Shown piece after piece: positions 8,871-14,733 of a stretch of 64,000 bases of DNA. Both the position numbers and the translations under genes were made by a program. The DNA is from DATKXU01 sp035528905 (GTDB lineage: Bacteria > Armatimonadota > UBA5829 > DTJY01), in the NCBI GenBank assembly GCA_035528905.1, contig DATKXU010000002.1, positions 1 through 64,000 of the forward strand, given 5' to 3'. Each line of letters opens with the position of its first letter. Position 1 is the first letter of the stretch. Under the pieces are notes generated by a model. The model saw only the letters and a list, made by a program, of their open reading frames with translations. It ran no database searches and was not told the DNA's origin.

Positions 8871-8947
8871 GGCCCGTTCGTCTAGCGGTCTAGGATACGT
8901 GGTTCTCAGCCACGGGATCAGGGGTTCGAATCCCCTACGGGCTACCA
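8871..8947 (+). tRNA. tRNA-Glu (anticodon CTC)
   Basis: A full cloverleaf is visible. The acceptor GGCCCGT pairs with ACGGGCT (one G-U), and the D arm is followed by the anticodon stem CGTGG/CCACG around loop TTCTCAG (anticodon CTC, glutamate). The T arm AGGGG/CCCCT surrounds TTCGAAT, and CCA is encoded. The gene has its own promoter and a strong terminator starting 5 bases downstream. Its 3' end plus terminator is duplicated at 11575. Confidence 0.95.
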
Positions 8948-8991
8948 GATCAAAAGCGGAAAACTCTCTCTATGGGTTTTCCGCTTTTTTT
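8942..8991 (+). repeat. 50-bp direct repeat, copy A (tRNA-Glu 3' end plus terminator)
   Basis: Identical over 50 bases to 11575-11624. It starts at the last bases of the mature tRNA (CTACCA) and covers the whole terminator. The arrangement resembles an attachment-site duplication left by integration at a tRNA 3' end, although typA lies between the two copies. Confidence 0.8.
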
Positions 8992-8992
8992 T
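8952..8992 (+). terminator. Rho-independent terminator of tRNA-Glu
   Basis: AAAAGCGGAAAAC pairs with GTTTTCCGCTTTT across a TCTCTCTATGG loop and runs into eight T. It is part of the 50-bp sequence duplicated at 11575-11624. Confidence 0.92.
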
Positions 8993-9235
8993 GTGCGTAC
9001 CACCGATTGCGCCGTTCCGCGCGTGGAATTCGTGCTGAGTGACAAATATCGGACTGGTTAAGTCCGCGCCGATCTGTGGACGCACTTCCTCGAATCCGGC
9101 TCGTTTGGCGCCCGATAATCCCCTGTTTCGCTGGAACGCGTTCGCCCGTGGTTGGCTGGCGGGAGTGATGACATCAGAGAGACATCGAGAAGGCGGAAGC
9201 TCTCAACGCGAACTGCCGCAGTGTGGAGAGTACCG
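8993..9235. other. Intergenic region between tRNA-Glu terminator and typA
   Basis: About 240 bases with no supported gene. Short plus-strand open frames here overlap typA on the other strand and lack a recognisable domain. Confidence 0.5.
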
Positions 9236-11056
9236 CTAGGCGTTCCTGCGGGTGGCTATGTGCCTCTTGGTGGTGCCGAGTATCCTCTTGCGGAAGCGTA
9301 CGGCGTCCGGAGTGATCTCCATCAGTTCATCTTCTCCGATGAAGGAGAGTGCTTGCTCCAGGGTGAATGGCCTGGGCGGTGTGATGAGGACGGTGGCATC
9401 CTCGGTGGACGAGCGCATGTTGGTCGCGTGTTTGGCTTTGGTTACGTTCACTGCCATGTCGTCCGAGCGGGAGTTTTCGCCGACCACCTGACCCATATAG
9501 ACCTCATCACCCGGAGAGATGAAGAACGTAGCTCGCTCCTGAAGTGGTGCGATGGAGTAGGCGGTCGCGCGCCCGGTTTCTTTGGATATGAGGCTACCGC
9601 GCGTGCGGGTGACGATCTCGCCTCGGTGCGGACCGTAGTGTTTGAAAACGTGCGACATGAGGCCGAGACCCTTGGTCCAGGTCAAAAAGTCGGTGCGGAA
9701 TCCGATCAGCCCGCGAGTAGGGATCTCGAAAACCAGGCGATTGCTCCCAACGGCATCCTTGCTCATGGAGGTGACTTCGCCTCTTCGTCGGGCGACTTCC
9801 TCCATAATCGTACCGAGTGCTTCGTCTCGCACTTCGATACTCAGTTCCTCTATCGGCTCGCAAAGCACGCCGTTGATCTCCCTGGTGATGGCGCGGGGCT
9901 TGCTCACCATCACCTCATATCCTTCACGCCGCATAGTCTCGAGTAGAATCGCCAGTTGAAGTTCTCCTCGCCCGGAAACATTGAGCGCATCCGGTGAGTC
10001 TGTGGGTTCGACCCTGAGACTTACGTTCACCTTTGTCTCGCGTCCGAGCCTGTTAGCTATGTTCCGCATAGTGACCCATTTGCCACTGCGTCCGGCCCAG
10101 GGGCTGTTGTTCACGATGAAATCCATGGAAACGGTGGGCTCGTCTATGTCGAGTAGCGGCAGGGCATTGGGTTCGAGGGGGTCGGCGATGGTCTCGCCGA
10201 TCTGGACATCGTCGTAACCGGTGAGCAGAACGATCTCGCCTGCGGAGGCCCCCGCGACCTCAACGCGTTTGAGTCCTTCGTAGATGAAGACACGAGTGAC
10301 GGGGAACATGTCTCGCGAACCGTCACGCTTTATGATCGTGATCGTATCGCCCTTTGAGACCGTGCCTCGGAGTATCTTGCCGCCGAACATCCGTCCCAGG
10401 TGGTCATCGTAATCGAGGCTCGTCAGCTGGAGTTGAAACAGCTTCTCTGGTTCTGCATGAGGAGGGGGGATATGCTCCAAGATCATCTGAAAGAGATGGT
10501 CTACGTCATCGCATTGGTGAGCAGGGTCGGCAACCGCGTAGCCCTGGGTGGCTGAGGTGAAAAGGAAGGGGAAATCCAGCAGGCGTTCGTGGCATCCGAG
10601 TTCGATGAAGAGACTCATCACCTCGTCTATGACCTCCCAAGGCCGGGAGCCGGGACGGTCTATCTTGTTGATGACGACGATGGGAGTGAGCTTCTGCTCG
10701 AGGGCCTTCTTTAGAACGAAGCGCGTCTGGGGCATGGGTCCTTCGCAGGCATCCACGAGGAGCAGGACGCCGTCAACTGAGCGGAGGATGCGCTCGACCT
10801 CGCCTCCAAAATCGGAATGGCCGGGGGTATCTACGATGTTGATCTTCACACCATGCCAGGAGACGGACGCGACCTTCGAGAGGATGGTGAGACCCTTCTC
10901 GCGCTCCAGGTCGTTCGAGTCCATGATGCGCTCGGAGATGACCTGATTCTCTCGGAAGAGACCGCTCTGGCGAAGGATCACGTCCACCAGGGTCGTCTTG
11001 CCGTGGTCTACGTGAGCGATGATGGCAAGGTTGCGCATATTGCGGCGGACATGCAT
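9236..11056 (-). CDS. typA: GTP-binding translation factor TypA/BipA
   Basis: About 606 aa, full length. G domain: AHVDHGKTT (G1), DTPGHSDFGGEV (G3), NKIDRPGSRP (G4) and TSATQGYA (G5). EF-G-like domains II, III and V and the BipA-specific C-terminus (RKRILGTTKRH) follow. This ribosome-binding GTPase acts in 50S assembly, especially under stress. ATG 11056 (MHVRRNMRNLAIIAHVDHGKTT) was chosen because AAGGAAGG lies 4 bases upstream; an upstream in-frame ATG at 11092 has no ribosome-binding site. It is an ordinary chromosomal gene, which matters because it lies between the two copies of the 50-bp repeat. Confidence 0.95.
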   Translation of the reverse strand: MHVRRNMRNLAIIAHVDHGKTTLVDVILRQSGLFRENQVISERIMDSNDLEREKGLTILSKVASVSWHGVKINIVDTPGHSDFGGEVERILRSVDGVLLLVDACEGPMPQTRFVLKKALEQKLTPIVVINKIDRPGSRPWEVIDEVMSLFIELGCHERLLDFPFLFTSATQGYAVADPAHQCDDVDHLFQMILEHIPPPHAEPEKLFQLQLTSLDYDDHLGRMFGGKILRGTVSKGDTITIIKRDGSRDMFPVTRVFIYEGLKRVEVAGASAGEIVLLTGYDDVQIGETIADPLEPNALPLLDIDEPTVSMDFIVNNSPWAGRSGKWVTMRNIANRLGRETKVNVSLRVEPTDSPDALNVSGRGELQLAILLETMRREGYEVMVSKPRAITREINGVLCEPIEELSIEVRDEALGTIMEEVARRRGEVTSMSKDAVGSNRLVFEIPTRGLIGFRTDFLTWTKGLGLMSHVFKHYGPHRGEIVTRTRGSLISKETGRATAYSIAPLQERATFFISPGDEVYMGQVVGENSRSDDMAVNVTKAKHATNMRSSTEDATVLITPPRPFTLEQALSFIGEDELMEITPDAVRFRKRILGTTKRHIATRRNA

Positions 11057-11574
11057 GTCGCCTTCCTTAGCCATGGATTCTGCGATATTCATAGTTCGAC
11101 ATAGAAAAACGGGCAGGTCCCCGCGAACACTGGCGGAACCCGACCGCTGGTGATGCGTTGTTATACAGACGACTTCATGATACCAGAATGACGAGTCCCG
11201 GTCAAACTTTGTATCTATTGGATCTATTGGACAGTGATGACACCTTGGGCTTCAAAAACCTAATCGGCGCGCCGATTAAGACCTTGTCGGTCGCAATAAT
11301 TCAATCCGTGCTCAGAATGTGATTGTGAGGGCGTGCTCTTGGTAAGCTTGTCTTGATGACAAGAATCGATATTCCCAAGGTTCGGGACACTTATCTGCCA
11401 CAGTGTCGGACTCTGAGTGCGGATCCTCTGGACTTCAGAGAATCTCCCTGACGATTGTTGGGGAGGTAACAATTCCTCCAGCATCTTATCCAGTGCTCAA
11501 CCCTACGTCAAGAGTATCCTAAGTCTCGTAGAACCGCCTTCATTCCTTGCGAGTTTGAGCGCACTGAAAGTGCC
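11057..11574. other. Non-coding stretch upstream of typA
   Basis: About 500 bases with stop codons in all convincing frames and no domain or tRNA signature. The typA promoter should lie at its left end. It runs into the duplicated tRNA-Glu 3' fragment at 11575. Confidence 0.5.
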
Positions 11575-11624
11575 CTACCAGATCAAAAGCGGAAAACTCT
11601 CTCTATGGGTTTTCCGCTTTTTTT
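11575..11624 (+). repeat. 50-bp direct repeat, copy B (tRNA-Glu 3' tail and terminator without tRNA body)
   Basis: Exact copy of 8942-8991, beginning CTACCAGATCAAAAGCGG. The sequence before it is unrelated to tRNA-Glu, so this is a displaced 3' tail. It includes a functional-looking terminator (stem AAAAGCGGAAAAC/GTTTTCCGCTTTT, then seven T). It marks the left end of the accessory region. Confidence 0.88.
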
Positions 11625-11649
11625 GTCCGTGCGGTCGATGTGCCCCTCG

Positions 11650-11673
11650 CACGCATGAATCCACGCTCAGATC
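11650..11673. repeat. Imperfect 24-bp direct repeat, copy 1
   Basis: CACGCATGAATCCACGCTCA plus four bases matches 12962-12985 with two differences. Each copy follows a TTTTCCG...T-rich stretch, so the similarity extends upstream in degenerate form. The pair brackets the micro-protein, STAS gene and GIY-YIG remnant. Confidence 0.65.
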
Positions 11674-11762
11674 GCCCGCTTTTCCACATTCTCACATCAG
11701 TCATGACGACTGGTCTTGAGATCGGGGCATCCACTCTTGTGGGATAAGGTCAAGAATAACAA

Positions 11763-11790
11763 GGCCCTGGAGCTGATACCGACCAGGGCC
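11763..11790 (-). terminator. Hairpin downstream of the lysine-rich small gene
   Basis: GGCCCTGG and CCAGGGCC form a perfect 8-bp stem with a 12-base loop. On the minus strand it is followed by a moderately T-rich tail (TTGTTATTCTT). It lies about 80 bases after the stop of the small gene at 11869. Confidence 0.55.
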
Positions 11791-11868
11791 CGATTACGCG
11801 ACCTGCAGCGTGCTAGATGGAGATGAGTCTAGTGCGTCTCTTCTCTCACCCAGCAGATGTGTAAGGTA

Positions 11869-11985
11869 TCAGGTCGCGGAAGGGAACACGCCCTTTCCTG
11901 CCTTCTTCTCCTGTTTGTTTCGACGCTTCTCCTTTATGCTCTTCTTCGGTGCTTTCACTTCTTTCTTCGGAGATTTATCACCCAT
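11869..11985 (-). CDS. Lysine-rich 38-aa micro-protein (MGDKSPK type)
   Basis: A 38-codon gene reading MGDKSPKKEVKAPKKSIKE and ending KAGKGVFPSAT; 14 of 38 residues are Lys. AAAGGAG lies 10 bases before the ATG, and a hairpin follows the stop, so it looks like a real transcription unit. Tiny basic proteins beginning MGDKSPK are widespread in bacterial genomes but have no established function; this comparison is from memory. A second 38-aa lysine-rich gene occurs at 25992. RNA or DNA binding is a plausible guess only. Confidence 0.65.
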   Translation of the reverse strand: MGDKSPKKEVKAPKKSIKEKRRNKQEKKAGKGVFPSAT

Positions 11986-12085
11986 TGCAGAGACGCTCCT
12001 TTCAAATGACTGGCAATGCTCTGACGAGTCCAGTGTGCTTGGCACTGTTCTGAAGTCTGCTTATGTCGGAATTCACTTACCACAC

Positions 12086-12505
12086 TTATCCTTCGCTGGG
12101 CTGCGTTCGGCGCAATGCAAGTACGATTCTGTCTGCTGCTTCGGCCGTTTCGTGTATTTCAAAGAACCTGTCCAAGCCCGTGACTTGGAGTGCGTGTCGA
12201 ATAGGATGGTCTGCGGGAAGTATCAGCCCCAGACTCCCGGCCTTCGCTGCCAATACGACGATGATTCCAACTAACGCTGCAAGACCCACATGGTCGATCT
12301 CGGTCACTTCGCTCAGATCGATGAGGAAATGGTCGCCTTCCGAAAAGCTCTTCTCGTCAAAGACGATGTCAGACAATTCTCGCAGTTGAGACACAGTATG
12401 CTCGTCCAGGCTACCCGCCAGCCTTGCATTATGGACACTCTGCTCGCGATGTGTCCCGTCAGTTGCCCATTCGCCATATGATCTCTTGTTGATCGTTAAC
12501 GACAC
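12086..12505 (-). CDS. STAS-domain protein (anti-sigma factor antagonist-like)
   Basis: A 139-aa protein whose core HFLIDLSEVTEIDHVGLAALVGI matches the STAS fold of SpoIIAA/RsbV-type antagonists. LAGSLDEHTVSQLRE forms the opening strand-helix. The phosphorylatable Ser usually found after the Asp is not obvious (EIDHVG instead of DSSG), so phospho-switching may be lost. No anti-sigma kinase or sigma factor lies nearby, so its partner must be elsewhere. It is isolated within accessory DNA. Confidence 0.75.
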   Translation of the reverse strand: MSLTINKRSYGEWATDGTHREQSVHNARLAGSLDEHTVSQLRELSDIVFDEKSFSEGDHFLIDLSEVTEIDHVGLAALVGIIVVLAAKAGSLGLILPADHPIRHALQVTGLDRFFEIHETAEAADRIVLALRRTQPSEG

Positions 12506-12715
12506 AGTTGGCCGTCCTCCGATAGATCGCAGACAAAGCGCATGAAGTACAGAGACAGCAGTTCATGTGCTCTAAACGTAGTCTTCGATACCCTGGTGGC
12601 AAATCCCTTCATGGCCCGCAACACGGCACAGACTGGTTACTAGAACGGAGGACTGATGAGTGGCTTAGGCGGTTACCGTTCTACCGTGCCCCAGGGGGAC
12701 CAGCCTCTGCATCCA

Positions 12716-12910
12716 GCCCGGCGTCACAACGAAGGCACTGCAACTGCCTATACCCGCAATCGGCGACCTGTACTTCTAGTCTATAGCGAATCCCATTCCG
12801 ACGAAACCGTTGCAGTTAAGCGGGAACTACAGATCAAGGACTGGGGTCACGCGAAGAAGGAAGCCCTAATCCGGGGTGACAAGGACAAATTGCGCCGATT
12901 GAGCCACTAA
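12716..12910 (+). pseudogene. C-terminal remnant of a GIY-YIG family nuclease
   Basis: The last 65 or so codons (HNEGTATAYTRNRRPV, then VKRELQIKDWGHAKKEALI and ending RRLSH) match the C-terminus of small GIY-YIG proteins, including the RExQIKxWxxAKKEALI signature. The N-terminal GIY...YIG catalytic half is absent: the upstream frame is unrelated and has no catalytic Arg/Glu motif. The family comparison is from memory. It reads as a 5'-truncated remnant typical of a recombination-prone region. Confidence 0.6.
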
Positions 12911-13230
12911 AGACTAAGCGTTTTCCGTCGTTTTGCTTTGTTGTGCAGTTCCGCATGCTCCCACGCGTGAATCCACGCTCAAATCCCCAGACCGAAGGCG
13001 CATCTCGACGCACAACCCCGTTCTCATGTTTTCCCAAGTGACCGCGTGGTGGAGCATGAGCACATAGACTCTTGCTATAGTATACTCTGCGCTCGCCCGT
13101 ATCGGTAATTCATGTCTATAATGGAAGTGATCCTCCGATTGGTCGCGGCATGCAGGAATTGTGGGTTCGAGAGTAGAATACATGAGGCGACGGGCTCGCA
13201 AATCGTCTATGAAAGGTTGTAAACGATCCT
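12911..13230. other. Intergenic region upstream of the methylase operon
   Basis: About 320 bases. It contains the second copy of the 24-bp repeat (12962-12985) and a TATAAT at 13117-13122 with no good -35. No supported gene is seen. It probably holds the promoter of the 13.2-18.7 kb operon. Confidence 0.5.
12962..12985. repeat. Imperfect 24-bp direct repeat, copy 2
   Basis: CACGCGTGAATCCACGCTCA plus four bases differs from 11650-11673 at two positions. It lies about 245 bases before the methylase start and could mark a module boundary. Confidence 0.65.
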
Positions 13231-14103
13231 GTGTCGGAATCTCGTGTCAGGGCAAAGCCGTTTCTTCGCTGGGCCGGCGGCAAACAGAAGCTTGTGCGGA
13301 GGCTCGCAAGGTTTGTTCTACCCCGGAGCGACATGCAGGGGTATTACGAACCATTTGTCGGAGCAGGCGCACTGTTTTTCGAACTGCATCCAGCGAAAGC
13401 AGTGTTGTCAGACGTTAACGCTGATCTCATGAACTGCTATCTTCAGGTGGCCAACTCTCCAGGGGCTGTGGCGAAGTTGCTGGAGCAATACGCAGCCGTT
13501 GATTCACGCGAGTTTTTCTACCAAGTCAGGTCCGAACGTGACTCAGGCTTGTCAGCAGAAGAACAGGCCGCGCGTTTCATCTACCTTAACAAGGCGGCCT
13601 TTAATGGCATTTACAGAGTGAATAAGCGAGGGGAGTTCAATGTTCCATATGGTCCAAGTTCTAATGGACCGGCGATTCCGTCATTGGAGGATCTCCTTGC
13701 GGCCTCAGCGTGCTTGAGAGGAAACCGGATAGTCTCGGGTGACTTCGAGGAAGTTCTGAGGGACGCGTCGACGGGGGATCTTATCTATCTAGATCCTCCA
13801 TATCCGCCGAGAAGTGACACAGCCTACTTCACGCACTACTCAGCAGGGAGATTTGGCTGGGAAGAACAAACTAGGGTCGCAGCAGTGTTTTCGAACCTTG
13901 TGGAGAGAGGCTGCCATGTTATGCTCTCCAATGTGAACGACGAGCGTATAGTTGATCTCTATCGTCGCTACTATCTGTCGGTGATTGATGTCATAAGGTG
14001 GTTGGGCTCCAATGGTGACCGATACTGTGTGCAGGAGATTGTGGTCACAAGTTACGTTCCACCTGAACAGTTGGATCTTGTCAACGCTGATCGGGTCAAG
14101 TGA
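13231..14103 (+). CDS. D12-class (Dam-like) N6-adenine DNA methyltransferase
   Basis: A 290-aa protein. Motif X FLRWAGGKQKL is at residues 11-21, motif I PFVGAGALFFEL at 41-52 (SAM binding), the family segment FNGIYRVNKRGEFNVPYG at 124-141, and catalytic DPPY at 188-191. The order X-I-IV is the alpha class of Dam/M.DpnII enzymes, which often methylate GATC, though specificity cannot be read directly. The start is GTG with GAAAGG upstream. It is the first gene of a four-gene run with gaps of 9 bases or overlaps. No restriction endonuclease of recognisable type follows. A self/non-self marking role in a defence system is therefore inferred. Confidence 0.9.
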   Translation: MSESRVRAKPFLRWAGGKQKLVRRLARFVLPRSDMQGYYEPFVGAGALFFELHPAKAVLSDVNADLMNCYLQVANSPGAVAKLLEQYAAVDSREFFYQVRSERDSGLSAEEQAARFIYLNKAAFNGIYRVNKRGEFNVPYGPSSNGPAIPSLEDLLAASACLRGNRIVSGDFEEVLRDASTGDLIYLDPPYPPRSDTAYFTHYSAGRFGWEEQTRVAAVFSNLVERGCHVMLSNVNDERIVDLYRRYYLSVIDVIRWLGSNGDRYCVQEIVVTSYVPPEQLDLVNADRVK

Positions 14104-14112
14104 TGTGGGGGT

Positions 14113-14733
14113 ATGGACGAAGGGATGAACATCGAGGGATTGGGAGCTATTCGCGGTACTGAAGACGAAATCGCCGCAGCCATCGGTGATACTAGCCGTT
14201 TGCCTCAGGATATCTTTCAGGCGACAGCACAGGTTCTGAGGAAACAGACGCGACTGAATGTCGTAGTGCTCGGGCCAAGTCCATCTGGAGGAGATATATA
14301 CAACAAGCGTTGTGGACTGCGCGATGAATTGATACGCCAAGGACACCGGGCGTATTTCCTCGAAGACCGACTCACCCCGGAGGTGTTGACCGCAAGCGGG
14401 CTCAATCTAAGTGTAGCAGAATACTTGATGGCATCAGAGGCAGATTACATCGTGTGTTTCATGACAAGTCCCGGAGCCATCGCAGAGGTGCATGAATTTG
14501 CCGACAGACGTAAGCTCGCCTGCAAGATGATGGTATGCATCGACAGCCAGCATCAAGACGGCTATAGCGCGCATGGTATCCTGCGGATCTTCGAAGGACT
14601 TCACGGGAGAATCGACTGGTTCCAATATCCAGAGGACATCCGCGAGTGTCATCTGTCCACAAGGGTTATGGATCAGATTCAGAAGGTGGTCGAAAGTAAG
14701 CAATCCGAATTAGTCATTGGTGAGGGTATATAG
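14113..14733 (+). CDS. TIR/SLOG-like nucleotide-binding domain protein
   Basis: A 206-aa protein. NVVVLGPSPSGG (residues 49-60) is a beta strand followed by a glycine-rich turn. A helix (NKRCGLRDELIRQGHRAYFLED), then ADYIVCFMTSPGAIAEVHEFAD with Glu125 in a GAIAE context, and KMMVCID follow. This strand-helix order and the GxxxE motif resemble TIR-like, SLOG and nucleoside-deoxyribosyltransferase-like folds, which often cleave or sense NAD-type nucleotides in defence systems. The fold call is an inference from pattern. It starts 9 bases after the methylase stop, and its stop shares one base with the start of the next gene. Confidence 0.55.
   Translation: MDEGMNIEGLGAIRGTEDEIAAAIGDTSRLPQDIFQATAQVLRKQTRLNVVVLGPSPSGGDIYNKRCGLRDELIRQGHRAYFLEDRLTPEVLTASGLNLSVAEYLMASEADYIVCFMTSPGAIAEVHEFADRRKLACKMMVCIDSQHQDGYSAHGILRIFEGLHGRIDWFQYPEDIRECHLSTRVMDQIQKVVESKQSELVIGEGI

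Noticed and set aside
9152..9946. 264-aa plus-strand frame over typA
   Set aside because: Shadow of typA; composition reflects the reverse complement of a conserved gene.
11810..12274. 154-aa plus-strand frame
   Set aside because: Lies opposite both the lysine-rich micro-gene and the STAS gene, which have ribosome-binding sites and motifs.
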